A stretch of DNA of 64,000 bases from JACKFB01 sp041389525 (GTDB lineage: Bacteria; Myxococcota_A; UBA9042; PHBI01; JACKFB01). Position numbers and translations under genes: made by a program. Shown here piece by piece: positions 24,209 through 32,324 of the stretch. The stretch is from contig JAWKRR010000018.1 in NCBI GenBank assembly GCA_041389525.1, positions 1-64,000 of the forward strand, in the 5' to 3' direction. The notes under the pieces are model-generated. The model searched no databases. It saw only the letters and a list, made by a program, of their open reading frames with translations, and was not told the origin of the DNA. Numbering within the stretch: the first letter of the stretch is position 1; each line of letters opens with the position of its first letter.

Positions 24209-24282
24209 AAAATGAAGAAATGAGTGGCGTTGCCTACTCGCTTCAAAATGAGAAATGGGTGGCGTTGCCCCTACTCGCTTCA
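24209..24282. repeat. tandem direct repeat of about 37 bp
   Basis: Two adjacent copies (24209-24244 and 24245-24282) of a unit that runs from AAAATGA through GTGGCGTTGCC to CTACTCGCTTCA, differing by a few small indels. The segment is AT-richer than the surroundings. No gene is evident here. Confidence 0.7.
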
Positions 24283-24436
24283 GCACGTGCAGGCTCACCT
24301 ACCAAGCAAGAGGAGAGGCGCCTGACAGGCGCGGTGTAGGCCGAGAAGAAGAGAACGCAGCGGATCGGACCGCGTAGTCATCGAAATCAGGAGGGCCTTT
24401 TATAAAACTCACCCATGTCGAGAATTGAGTGGTCTC

Positions 24437-24570
24437 GACCCCTACATCCTCGACCTCGAACCCGACGACATTCAGGCTGCCCTGACCTACGCCGCGTGGC
24501 GAGTCGAGGAGCAAGACTCCGCCCTCGGCCCTTGATGCGCCTGCTGCCCGACATGGCTTCGCCTGCGGGC
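24437..24570 (+). pseudogene. DUF433/DUF5615 remnant, copy 2
   Basis: The frame reads YILDLEPDDIQAALTYAAW then RVEEQDSALGP and a TGA that overlaps an ATG (TGATG) beginning MRLLPDM. This is the C-terminal end of a second DUF433 antitoxin and the first codons of its DUF5615 partner, with the classic coupled stop/start. The N-terminus of the antitoxin and nearly all of the toxin are missing. DNA around the junction is clearly similar to copy 1 about 500 bp upstream. Confidence 0.55.
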
Positions 24571-24704
24571 CGAGCCGGGCGCTTGTGGGCTCACGATGAC
24601 GTGCAGTCTATTATCTCTCCCCGGGTCGGATCCCCCGGTCCTCTGTTCGCTCCCCGGGGTTGGCTTTGCCAAGGTTTTGGGGGATCTCGTATGGGGGGAG
24701 CGCA

Positions 24705-25037
24705 ATGGGTGAAGCAATCGGCTCGCGTCTTGAAGAGGCTATCAAGCTGCTGCGGACGTGGATGCTAGGGGCGAGCGGTAGTGGAAATGTAGGCCAAGAT
24801 CCCAGGAGCCGATTCTGGCCTCAGGAACAGACACTTCAGGATTGGTTTGCCGCTGCGCTTGTGCGGGCAGGCTATTGTGCGGGCCCCACCCATGTACTCG
24901 CGGAAATTGCGCTTGGTGTCAGCAGGGGTCGAGAAGCGCGTAGGGCCGGCGAGCAGCGCGTGATGCCGACAATCTGGCTGGCGACCAGCAGGTCGCGTAG
25001 TCAGAGGTGTCTTGAAGTCGGGGAGCTGGCGCAGTAA
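24705..25037 (+). CDS. hypothetical protein, possibly 5' part of a gene split by the IS21 element
   Basis: 110 residues from the ATG at 24705, which has GGGGGGAG five bases upstream. It starts MGEAIGSRLEEAIKLLRTWM and contains LQDWFAAALVRAGYCAGPTH. No family is recognised. The last codons lie in the 25020-25049 hairpin at the edge of the IS21 region. The N-terminus looks like the beginning of a larger protein, and a headless nuclease-like frame appears immediately after the IS at 28204. The two may be halves of one interrupted gene. Confidence 0.4.
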   Translation: MGEAIGSRLEEAIKLLRTWMLGASGSGNVGQDPRSRFWPQEQTLQDWFAAALVRAGYCAGPTHVLAEIALGVSRGREARRAGEQRVMPTIWLATSRSRSQRCLEVGELAQ

Positions 25038-25049
25038 CGCCGGCTCCCC
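25020..25049. other. strong hairpin at left edge of IS21 region
   Basis: Arms 25020-25031 and 25038-25049 pair at 11 of 12 positions around a six-base loop. No T-tract follows, so it is not a typical terminator. Its position next to the first IS-associated ORF suggests it belongs to, or marks, the IS left end. Confidence 0.6.
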
Positions 25050-25186
25050 TGGGCGGGTCCGACAACAAACGTCTGAACCGTCCGAGCGGAGGATGCCGCG
25101 GACCGCTTAGGACGGCCAGGACTTCGAGGCGGGAGACCCCGCTGGAGAGCGCTCGTCTGTACTCGTGCCGCGCGTGCGGTCACCTC

Positions 25187-25780
25187 GTGACGATCTGTCG
25201 GTCTTGCGACCGCGGCAACATCTACTGCCAGGACTGCCGCCCTGAGCGCCGCTGTGCGAGTCGCCGCCGGGCTCGCCAGACCTACCGCCGCACCGCTCGC
25301 GGCGCCCGCAAGCACAAGATGGGCGAGTCGCGCCGCTACCACCGGTTGCGCGCCGCCGCCCTCACAAACCTGGGGGATCACGGTTCCGCCACCCCATCGC
25401 CGGTCGCAGCATCTTCCGAGACCTCGACCCCCAACCCTGTCGAGGCGGAGGTGACCCATGCATCATTGGAAGATGGCCATCGAGCCGACCACCTGGAACA
25501 CAAAGCTCCTGGTGACGGACCCGGACGGCCACGAGCTCTTGAAGGCGGCCCTGCCGCCGACCCCGCAGCACCCGCGTGCCCTGCTGACGCTGCTCGAGGG
25601 CCTGGCGCTTTGGGCCGGACGCCCGCTCACGGCTGTGATTTCTGTCGGGCCGACGTTGCCCCGGCACTTCGACGAGGCTTTGTTCGGCACCCCGCTCGTC
25701 CCGAGCGACAGCGCGCTGGTGCGCTTCGAAGTGGTCGCGCCGGCCCGCCGCCGCCGCCGCACCCTCAGCGGTGTCGGTGA
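25187..25780 (+). CDS. IS-associated zinc-ribbon protein
   Basis: The first half has two CxxC-type pairs (YSCRACGHLVTICRSCDRGN then YCQDC) followed by a basic stretch (RRRARQTYRRTARGARKHKMG). Proteins with this layout are commonly encoded just upstream of IS21-like transposases and may bind DNA, though the role is unknown. The GTG at 25187 is the first listed start, but the frame is open upstream to about 25092 and includes the first CxxC, so the true start is probably earlier and non-ATG. The 3' part overlaps the next gene by over 300 bp; the real stop may have been lost by a frameshift near 25350. Confidence 0.5.
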   Translation: MTICRSCDRGNIYCQDCRPERRCASRRRARQTYRRTARGARKHKMGESRRYHRLRAAALTNLGDHGSATPSPVAASSETSTPNPVEAEVTHASLEDGHRADHLEHKAPGDGPGRPRALEGGPAADPAAPACPADAARGPGALGRTPAHGCDFCRADVAPALRRGFVRHPARPERQRAGALRSGRAGPPPPPHPQRCR

Positions 25781-25820
25781 CTTCCGGCAGCTCCGCCTCC
25801 TGCACCGGGGGCGGGCATGA
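25458..25820 (+). CDS. small IS21-associated accessory protein
   Basis: 120 residues. MHHWKMAIEPTTWNTKLLV, then RALLTLLEGLALWAGRPL, and an Arg-rich end RRRRTLSGVGDFRQLRLL. Homologous-looking small proteins with the LLEGLALW and LSGVGDFRxLxxL motifs recur between the zinc-ribbon ORF and istA in IS21-like elements of Proteobacteria. The function is unknown. Its stop overlaps the istA ATG by 4 bp (ATGA), supporting one translationally coupled operon. Confidence 0.65.
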   Translation: MHHWKMAIEPTTWNTKLLVTDPDGHELLKAALPPTPQHPRALLTLLEGLALWAGRPLTAVISVGPTLPRHFDEALFGTPLVPSDSALVRFEVVAPARRRRRTLSGVGDFRQLRLLHRGRA

Positions 25821-27325
25821 TCTCCGCCGACCTGAAGGCCAGGATCCGTCGACTCTACCACGCCGAGGGGTGGCCCGTCGGGACCATCGGGCGCCACCTG
25901 AGCCTGCACCACAACACAGTCCGGCAGTCGCTGTTGCGCGACGGCGTGCCGCTGGACGCCATCGCGACGCGGCGCTCGAAGGCCGACCCGTACGTGCCGT
26001 TCTTGCTCGGGATGCTGGAGAAGTACCCGACGCTGACGGCGAGCCGCCTCTACGCGATGGTGCGGGAGCGCGGCTATGACGGCGGCCCCGACCACTTTCG
26101 CGTGTTCGTGGCGCGGCACCGCAAGCGCCCGGCGGCCGAGGCGTACCTGCGCCTGTCGACGCTCCGAGGCGAGCAGGCGCAGGTGGACTGGGGCCACTTC
26201 GGCCACATCGACGTCGACGGCGCACGGCGGCCGCTCGTGGCGTTCGTGATGGTGCTGTCGTGGTCGCGGTGGGCGTTTTTGCGCTTCGGCGTGGACATGC
26301 GCATGGGCAGCTTCCTCGAGCATCACGAGGCCGCGTTCCGCGCGTGGGGCGGCGTGCCGCGGGTGGCGCTCTACGACAACCTCAAGTCGGCCGTGACGCA
26401 GCGCATCGGCGACGCCATCGTGTTCAACACGAACCTGCTGGCGTTCGCGGGGCACTACGGCTACGAACCACGCCCGGTCGCGCCCTACCGCGGCAACGAG
26501 AAAGGCCGCGTCGAGCGGGCGATTCGCGACGTGCGCACGTCGTTCTTCGCGGCGCGGGAGTGGACGGACCTGGCCGACCTGAACGCGCAGGCCGAGCGCT
26601 GGTGCCGCGAGGTGCGCGGGTCGCGGCGGCACCCCGAGGACCGGACGCTCACGGTCGCGCAGGCGTTCGCCGAGGAGCAGGCGCTGCTGCGCGCGCTGCC
26701 GAGTGACGCGTTCCCAGTGGCCGACCGCGTCGAGGTGAAGGTCGGCAAGACGCCGTACGTGCGCTTCGACGGCAACGACTACAGCGTGCCGCACGACCAT
26801 GTGCGGCGCATGCTGACGGTGCTGGCGACGAGCGATGCGGTGCGTGTGATAGATGGCGCCGAGGTTGTTGCGACGCACACGCGCTCGTGGGGCAAGGGGC
26901 GGCAGGTCGAGGACGCGGCGCACATGGCGGCGCTTGTCGAGCATAAGCGCGCGGCGCGGGAGGCGCGCGGGATGAACCGCGTGTTCGTGTCGGTGCCACC
27001 AGCGCAGGAGCTCGTGCGCGTCCTCGCCGAGCGCGGTGGCAACATCGGCGGGGCGGTGGCGCGGCTCGGTGAGCTACTCGATGCCTTCGGGGCCGAGGAG
27101 ATGGTGGCGGCCGTCGACGAGGCGATGGCGATGGACGCTCCGCACGTCGCGGCGGTGCGACAGATCCTCGACCGACGTCGACGCGACCATGGCCAGCTGG
27201 CACCCATCGCCGTGGCGTTGCCAGACGATCCGCGCGTACGGGGCGTCGTCGTGCGCCGGCCGACGCTCGGCGTGTACGACGCGCTCAAGGGGCTCAAGGG
27301 GTTCAAGGGGGGCGGCGATGAGTGA
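25817..27325 (+). CDS. istA: IS21-family transposase IstA
   Basis: 502 residues. N-terminal helix-turn-helix (IRRLYHAEGWPVGTIGRHLS then LHHNTVRQSLLR) followed by a retroviral-integrase-type catalytic core. The DDE triad is visible as D in QVDWGHFGHID, D in ALYDNLKSAV and E in GRVERAIRDVR. The C-terminal beta domain (YVRFDGNDYSVP) matches IstA of the IS21 family. The product catalyses cut-and-paste or replicative transposition with IstB. It overlaps istB by 8 bp. The frame is intact, so the element could be active if its ends are complete. Confidence 0.93.
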   Translation: MISADLKARIRRLYHAEGWPVGTIGRHLSLHHNTVRQSLLRDGVPLDAIATRRSKADPYVPFLLGMLEKYPTLTASRLYAMVRERGYDGGPDHFRVFVARHRKRPAAEAYLRLSTLRGEQAQVDWGHFGHIDVDGARRPLVAFVMVLSWSRWAFLRFGVDMRMGSFLEHHEAAFRAWGGVPRVALYDNLKSAVTQRIGDAIVFNTNLLAFAGHYGYEPRPVAPYRGNEKGRVERAIRDVRTSFFAAREWTDLADLNAQAERWCREVRGSRRHPEDRTLTVAQAFAEEQALLRALPSDAFPVADRVEVKVGKTPYVRFDGNDYSVPHDHVRRMLTVLATSDAVRVIDGAEVVATHTRSWGKGRQVEDAAHMAALVEHKRAAREARGMNRVFVSVPPAQELVRVLAERGGNIGGAVARLGELLDAFGAEEMVAAVDEAMAMDAPHVAAVRQILDRRRRDHGQLAPIAVALPDDPRVRGVVVRRPTLGVYDALKGLKGFKGGGDE

Positions 27326-28046
27326 CGACCTCGACAAGCGTCTTCGCGCCATCGGTCTCGTCGGGCTCGCTGCGCGTCTCGACGAGATCCGCGGCGAACC
27401 GTGGGTCGAGCGGGTCATCGCCATCGAGGCGGAGGAGCGGCAGCGGCGGGGTTTCGATAGCCGCTTCAAGAGCAGCCGACTGGGCCGCTTCAAGCCGATG
27501 GCCGACTTCGACTGGAGTTGGCCGCGTGCCGCCCACCGCGAGGCCATCGACGCCCTGTTCCAGCTCCGGTTCATCGACGAGGGGGCCAACGTGATCCTCG
27601 CCGGGCCCAACGGAGTCGGAAAGACGATGATCGCGAAGAACCTCGCTCACGCGGTGATCCGGGCGGGCAAGACGGGGCGGTTCACGACGGCGAGCGCGAT
27701 GCTCAACGAGCTGGCCGCGCAGGAGGGCCTGGTCGCCTTGTCGCGCGCATATCGGCGCTACACGAGCCCGGCGGTCCTGGTCGTCGACGAGCTCGGCTAC
27801 GTCGCCTACGGCAATCGCCACGCCGACGTACTCTTCGAGGTAGTGAACCGCCGCTACGAACTCGGCCGCAGCGTCATCGTCACCACCAACAGGGCGTTTC
27901 AGGAGTGGGGGGACCTGTTTCCCAACGCCACCTGCGTCGTCCCCCTCATCGACCGCCTCGTTCACAAAAGCGACATCTTCGAAATCGACGGTGACTCCTA
28001 CCGTCTCAAGGAGGCCCAGGAGCGCGCCCAGCGCCGCAACGCCTGA
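27318..28046 (+). CDS. istB: IS21-family helper ATPase IstB
   Basis: 242 residues from the ATG at 27318, overlapping the end of istA. AAA+ ATPase related to DnaC: Walker A GPNGVGKTMIAK, Walker B VLVVDELGYV, sensor-like VIVTTNRAFQEW. The frame is open further upstream within istA, but the internal ATG is the family start. IstB oligomerises on target DNA in an ATP-dependent manner and recruits IstA. It ends 10 bp before a hairpin. Confidence 0.93.
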   Translation: MSDDLDKRLRAIGLVGLAARLDEIRGEPWVERVIAIEAEERQRRGFDSRFKSSRLGRFKPMADFDWSWPRAAHREAIDALFQLRFIDEGANVILAGPNGVGKTMIAKNLAHAVIRAGKTGRFTTASAMLNELAAQEGLVALSRAYRRYTSPAVLVVDELGYVAYGNRHADVLFEVVNRRYELGRSVIVTTNRAFQEWGDLFPNATCVVPLIDRLVHKSDIFEIDGDSYRLKEAQERAQRRNA

Positions 28047-28055
28047 GTCCTGAGC

Positions 28056-28094
28056 GCGCGGCTGACCACCGACGACACCGGCGGTCAGCCGCGC
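28056..28094 (+). terminator. hairpin after istB, possible terminator
   Basis: Perfect 12-bp inverted repeat (28056-28067 with 28083-28094, arms GCGCGGCTGACC / GGTCAGCCGCGC) with a 15-base loop, directly downstream of istB. The following TTCTC is only weakly T-rich, so it may be a terminator or part of the IS end structure. Confidence 0.55.
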
Positions 28095-28100
28095 TTCTCG

Positions 28101-28197
28101 CCGCCGTGGATGGCGAGCTGGCGTAACTCGCCGTCCACGGCGGTGACATCACGCACAACTCGCCGCGCACGATGGGGACATCACCCACAACTCGCCG
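28101..28197. repeat. IS21 right-end inverted and direct repeats
   Basis: An inverted repeat (28101-28117 with 28127-28143, 16 of 17 pairs) is followed by two near-identical 21-bp direct repeats starting at 28145 and 28177, each ending ACAACTCGCCG. Multiple terminal repeats are the expected transposase-binding sites of IS21-family ends. Confidence 0.65.
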
Positions 28198-28311
28198 TTC
28201 CTGTGCGCTTATTGGGCGCCGTCAACACTTGGCGAAAACGAAGTCGTATCGGCCACGGTCCGCGCCGGAATCGGGGGCGAGTCCTCAACTTGCTTCCTGT
28301 ACGACCTCGTA

Positions 28312-28743
28312 GTGCTTCACGGCCCAGCCATCGGGATGTCTCGCAGTTTCGAGACCGTTCAAGATCCTGGGCCTGGGGCGAAGCTGTTCGTACAGATCAA
28401 GTCGCTCAACAGCGCAGGGACCATGGGTAGAAACCAGTTGGTCTCCGACCTTCGAAGTCTGTGGGTCGCCAGGAGACACAGCGAGGAGCGAGGTTGCACT
28501 GCTGACACGTTGTTCCTCGTCCTCGCAACCAGCTCCAAGGACGCGAAGGACATCGAGCAGGTCAGGCGCAGGGTCCGGTGGTTAGCGGATCGTTTCGTGG
28601 AGTTCACTGGAGACGGTGCTGCGGCCGACGTGCCTTCCGGCGTGCCGTTCGCATTGGTTCTTGCGGACGGAGTACCGGCCCTGGGCATAAACTCGGTCGA
28701 CATCAGGCGAACCACGGGAACTTGGACACCTCAACCCAAGTGA
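28312..28743 (+). CDS. headless hypothetical protein, nuclease-like; possible 3' part of split gene
   Basis: 143 residues from a GTG at 28312, but the same frame is open upstream through about 28150 into the IS end, and the coding look (LGENEVVSATVRAG, LYDLVVLHGPAIGM) extends to about 28204. KLFVQIKSLNSAG resembles the E/QxK strand of PD-(D/E)XK nucleases. The rest is a helix-rich C-terminus (DIEQVRRRVRWLADRF). No family is confidently recognised. It is probably the 3' remainder of a gene interrupted by the IS21 element, whose 5' part may be at 24705-25037. Confidence 0.45.
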   Translation: MLHGPAIGMSRSFETVQDPGPGAKLFVQIKSLNSAGTMGRNQLVSDLRSLWVARRHSEERGCTADTLFLVLATSSKDAKDIEQVRRRVRWLADRFVEFTGDGAAADVPSGVPFALVLADGVPALGINSVDIRRTTGTWTPQPK

Positions 28744-28778
28744 GACGAGGGGGCGGGTCCGGACTTAGGATGAGCGCT

Positions 28779-28894
28779 GTCTGACCCTGATGTATCCCCA
28801 CGAATTTTTTACGCTGGAGGGGGGCGCGCTGGAGGGGGGCGGAGGGCGGTGTCTGACCCTGATGTATCCCCACGAATTTTTTACGCTGGAGGGG
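28779..28894. repeat. two direct copies of a RAYT-element left-end-like sequence
   Basis: Copies at 28779-28822 and 28851-28894 (72-bp period) share GTCTGACCCTGATGTATCCC followed by CACGAATTTTTTACGCTGG. A shorter reverse-complement match to the first part occurs at about 33471-33490 in the second array. The run of T is notable in this GC-rich window. Confidence 0.8.
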
Positions 28895-28974
28895 CGCGCT
28901 GGAGGGGCGGAGGGCGGTGTCGACCCCCGCACTACGCACTTGACCCTTCGGGGCGCTCGACGGAGACTGGTCGC

Positions 28975-29926
28975 ATGGCACGGAAGCAGCGGATCGATGA
29001 GGCTGGGGCTTGGCACCACGTGATGAACCGCGGGGCTCGGCGGGGGATGTGTTTACGCGGGACGACACTGCGTGGCGTTCCTCGACCTGCTCGGCGAGGT
29101 GACGTTCGAGTTGGGGTGGGAGGTGCATGCGTGGGCGCTGATGCCGAACCACTTCCATCTGCTGGTGCGAAGTGTGGAAGGCAACCTGTCGCGGTGCATG
29201 CAGACGCTTTGCGGGCGGTACACGCGGCGGCTTAACGTGCAGGAGGGTGGGATGGGCCGACGTTTCGCGGGCGCTTTCGGAACCAGCGCATTGTGGACGC
29301 TCGCTATCTGCGCCACTTGGTCGCATACGTTCATCTGAACCCGGTGCGCGCGCGACTGGTGCGGCGGGCTGACGAGGACTGCTGGACCAGCCATCGGTCG
29401 CACCTCGGGCTCGACAGTCCGCCGGCTGGCTGGCGCGCTGGATGGTCGAGCAGGTTCGGCTCGCCGGAGCAGCTTCAGGCGTATGTGCGCGATGTGCACA
29501 CGGGTCGCGAGCCGTGGCCTGCGGATTTGGACCTGTCCACGGGTTGGCTGAGCCAGCCAGCCACGGCCAAGGCGCAGTTTTCGCGGGCGCCGGTGGACGC
29601 CGACGCATCGCCCGCCGTGCTCACGCCCGACGACGTGCTCAGCCGGGTCATCGCGGTCACCGGCGCAAGCAAGCCCGAGATCGCGCAGGCGACCCGGAGG
29701 CGGCGCAAACCCGCCACGCAGGTTCGCGGCGTGGATGCTCGCTCGGCACACCACCCTTACCCACGCCGAGATCGGGGCGACCCTGGGGATGGGCCGACGG
29801 CAGGAGTCGCTGCTGTACCGGCTGCGGATGCGGGGAGCGAGTGCGCCGCTGACGGACTGGCGCGACGTGGGACCGGTCGCTGCGCCGCCGTCGCGCTTGG
29901 CCCGGACTCGCGGGAGTAATGCGTAG
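28975..29926 (+). pseudogene. REP-associated tyrosine transposase (RAYT), frameshifted copy
   Basis: Near-identical at DNA level to the intact copy at 32384-33349 but broken by about eight small deletions, mostly single bases in G or C runs (near 29040, 29065, 29247, 29428, 29453, 29695, 29800, 29868). Substitutions are few. Recognisable parts: MARKQRIDEAGAWHHVMNRG, HUH motif region WALMPNHFHLLV, and the C-terminal HTH. As read it is inactive. The skew toward indels in an otherwise identical copy hints at consensus error rather than old decay. Confidence 0.82.
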
Positions 29927-30501
29927 TGCGGGGGTCAGACACTGATGTCCGCGGGGGTAATGCGTAGTGCGGGGGTCAGACACTGATGTCATGGGGGCAG
30001 ACACACCGCACCGTCCGCACCGTCTGACGGACTGGCGCGACGCGTGGGACCTGGTCGCTGCGCCGCCGTCGCGCTTGGCCCGGACTCGCGGGGGGTAATG
30101 CGTAGTGCGGGGGTCAGACACTGATGTACCCCTTACCCACGCCGAGATCGGGGCGACCTGGGGATGAGCCGACGGGCAGGTGGAGTCGCTGCTGTACCGG
30201 CTGCGGATGCGGGGAGCGAGTGCGCCGCTGACGGACTGGCGCGACGCGTGGGACCTGGTCGCTGCGCCGCCGTCGCGCTTGGCCCGGACTCGCGGGGGTA
30301 ATGCGTAGTGCGGGGGTCAGACACTGATGTCCTGGCCCGGACTCGCGGGGGTAATGCGGTAGTGCGGGGTCAGACACTGATGTCCTGCGCCGTCGCGGCC
30401 CGACTCGCGGGGGTAATGCGTAGTGCGGGGGTCAGACACTGATGTCCACTTGGCCCGGACTCGCGGGGGTAATGCGTAGTGCGGGGGTCAGACACTGATG
30501 T
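29911..30501 (+). repeat. array of seven RAYT 3'-end copies
   Basis: Seven head-to-tail segments each end with the same block (TAATGCGTAGTGCGGGGGTC followed by AGACACTGATGT), at about 29918, 29950, 30090, 30297, 30335, 30395 and 30449. The segments extend to different lengths into the 3' end of the transposase gene: some hold only the last ~35 bp, one starts about 60 bp inside it, another about 180 bp inside (30128-30306). All share the right end and differ in the left end, like nested 5'-truncated copies. No other gene is visible. Confidence 0.85.
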
Positions 30502-30628
30502 ACTGCGACCGGCCCTCCCGTCGAGCTGCTTCCAAAGCGGTGCCCGACGGCGCTCGCAGCAATCTCACGCAGTCCCTACCGGGCTGAGGAAGATGCGTGG
30601 GGATCCCTTAAGGGTCAGACACCGCAAC

Positions 30629-30657
30629 TTGAATAGGTGATACTTATTGCTTAACGC
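30629..30657 (+). promoter_or_regulatory. AT-rich putative promoter/operator of the AbiE operon
   Basis: An AT-rich island just upstream of abiEi in an otherwise GC-rich window. TTGAAT at 30629 could be a -35 element. The stretch AATAGGTGATACTTATT is an imperfect palindrome, fitting the autorepression known for AbiEi antitoxins. The -10 element is not convincing. Confidence 0.35.
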
Positions 30658-30684
30658 GAGGCCGTGCGGTACGCGTTTTGTATC

Positions 30685-31293
30685 ATGCGTTCTGAGAGCA
30701 CGACCAAGACTGAGGCGCTGCTGCGATTGGCCCGGATGGGGCCGGTTCGGGCTCGGGACCTTGATGAGGTTGGGATCCCTCGGGCTTATCTGAGGCGACT
30801 TTGCGAGCGCGGGCTGCTGGCGCGGGTCGACCGCGGGCTCTACCGGCTGGCTGACGCGCCGGTGACGGAGCTGAGTTCCCTCGCCGACGTCTGCAAGCGC
30901 GTGCCCAGCGCGGTGATTTGCCTGCTCAGCGCGCTGCAGGTTCACGGGCTGACGACCGAGGCGCCGCACGCGGTCTGGGTGCTCATCCCGCGTCACGGGC
31001 GGTCGCCGAAGCTGGAATCACCGAAGCTCGAGGTGGTGCGGGCCAGCGGCGCTGCGCTCGAGCATGGCGTGGAGACACGGACCGTTGACGGGGTGGAAGT
31101 CAGGTTCACCACACCTGCGAAGACCGTCGCCGACTGCTTCCGGTTCCGCCGACACGTGGGCCTCGACGTCGCGCTCGCAGCGCTTAGCGACTACCTGCGC
31201 AAACGCGCCGGCAGCGTGGACGAGCTTGTCGCAGCCGCCCGCGCAGATCGCATCTATTCGTTCATGCGGCCCTACCTGGAGGCCCTCGCATGA
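30685..31293 (+). CDS. abiEi: AbiEi-family antitoxin / transcriptional autorepressor
   Basis: 202 residues from the ATG at 30685 (a GTG at 30664 is in frame). The N-terminal winged helix (LLRLARMGPVRARDLDEVG then YLRRLCERGLLARVDRGLYR) matches the AbiEi antitoxin domain. The C-terminal part (AICLLSALQVHGLTTEAPHA is close; PAKTVADCFRFRRHVGLDVA) matches the AbiEi C-terminal antitoxin domain. AbiE is a type IV toxin-antitoxin and phage abortive-infection system. The antitoxin represses the operon and counteracts the nucleotidyltransferase toxin without binding it. It overlaps abiEii by 4 bp. Confidence 0.9.
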   Translation: MRSESTTKTEALLRLARMGPVRARDLDEVGIPRAYLRRLCERGLLARVDRGLYRLADAPVTELSSLADVCKRVPSAVICLLSALQVHGLTTEAPHAVWVLIPRHGRSPKLESPKLEVVRASGAALEHGVETRTVDGVEVRFTTPAKTVADCFRFRRHVGLDVALAALSDYLRKRAGSVDELVAAARADRIYSFMRPYLEALA

Positions 31294-32207
31294 CAAAGCG
31301 GCCGCCTACAGATATCGGTGACTCGGTCCGCGCTCGACTCGCTCGCGTCGCTCGCCAGCAGGGTGAGGACTTCCAGTTCGTGCTGACGCGATACGCGAAC
31401 GAGCGGTGGCTCTACCGCCTGGGCTCATCTCGGCACGCATCTCGATTCGTGCTGAAGGGCGCGGCGCTCTTTTCGATCTGGATGGGCAGACCCCACCGGG
31501 CGACTCGCGACATTGACCTGCTCGGGTTTGGCGACCCGGACGTGGCCCACATTCGCGAACTCTTCGCCGAGCTGCTTGCGCTGGATGTGCCTGAGGACGG
31601 CGTCGATTTTGAGCGAGAGTCGCTGACCGTCGCCCCTATCCGCGGAGGGCAGGAGTACGGCGGCGTGCGAGCCGAGTTCCTAGCCCGCATCACGTCTGCG
31701 CGTATTCGGATGCAGGTCGACGTCGGGTTTGGGGACGCCGTCACACCCGCGGCGCGCGACACCGAGTTCCCGTGCCTGCTCGACTTTCCAGCCCCGCGCC
31801 TGCGGGTGTACCCGCGCGAGACCGTCGTCGCCGAGAAGCTTGAGGCGATGGTCCGACTCGGCGCGGCGAATAGTCGGATGAAGGACTTCTTCGATATCGC
31901 CGCCCTGGCGCATGGCTTCGCTTTCGAGGAGGACAGCCTCGCGAGTGCCGTCTCCGCGACCTTCGAGCGCCGCAAGACATCGTTGCCGACGGGCACTCCC
32001 GTGGCGCTGACGCCGGAGTTCACCGACGACACGGCCAAGAAGCTCCAGTGGGCCGGATTCATCCGCAAGGCGAACGTGGGCGACGCGATGAGCCTTCGGG
32101 AGACCGGGTCGGCTATTGACCGATTCTTGGAAGTCCCTCTCGCCGCGGCCAGACGTGGCGGGCTGAGTTCGGGCGCGGTCTGGAAGCCTGGAGGGCCCTG
32201 GGAGTAG
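31290..32207 (+). CDS. abiEii: AbiEii-family nucleotidyltransferase toxin
   Basis: 305 residues. Nucleotidyltransferase motif KGAALFSIWMG followed by RATRDIDLLG, the GSx10DxD-like signature of AbiEii/MenT toxins. MenT toxins add nucleotides to tRNA 3' ends to stop growth. Later motifs fit the family: ETVVAEKLEAMVRLG and NSRMKDFFDIAAL. The frame is intact and overlaps abiEi by 4 bp (ATGA), so both are co-translated. The pair sits between two copies of the RAYT element, suggesting it is island cargo. Confidence 0.9.
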   Translation: MTKRPPTDIGDSVRARLARVARQQGEDFQFVLTRYANERWLYRLGSSRHASRFVLKGAALFSIWMGRPHRATRDIDLLGFGDPDVAHIRELFAELLALDVPEDGVDFERESLTVAPIRGGQEYGGVRAEFLARITSARIRMQVDVGFGDAVTPAARDTEFPCLLDFPAPRLRVYPRETVVAEKLEAMVRLGAANSRMKDFFDIAALAHGFAFEEDSLASAVSATFERRKTSLPTGTPVALTPEFTDDTAKKLQWAGFIRKANVGDAMSLRETGSAIDRFLEVPLAAARRGGLSSGAVWKPGGPWE

Positions 32208-32324
32208 GGTCTCGGCGTCCAGGCGGGGCTCGCGCCGGTGGCAAGGGGAGAGGCGGTCTCGGTTCCTGGTACCCATGCTACACATCAGCAGCCCGACAGC
32301 CACGGACTGAAAGACGGGAGGGCG

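Larger units (their letters stand above)
25050..28197 (+). mobile_element. IS21-family insertion sequence with two accessory ORFs
   Basis: Four same-strand genes: a zinc-ribbon accessory ORF, a small accessory ORF, istA and istB, with overlaps typical of a single transposition operon. At the right end, two direct repeats (28145-28165 and 28177-28197, 20 of 21 identical, 32 bp apart) look like the multiple transposase-binding repeats of IS21 ends. No inverted counterpart was found on the left, so the left boundary is approximate and the element may be rearranged there. Flanking target duplication was not identified. Confidence 0.75.

Noticed and set aside
25187..25780. 3' half of the zinc-ribbon ORF as a genuine domain
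   Set aside because: From ~25458 the conserved coding signal is in the overlapping frame; the extension is low-complexity Ala/Pro/Arg.
29911..30501. CRISPR-like array
   Set aside because: Repeats are direct and regular in sequence, but the 'spacers' are pieces of the transposase 3' end of very different lengths, and no cas gene is present.
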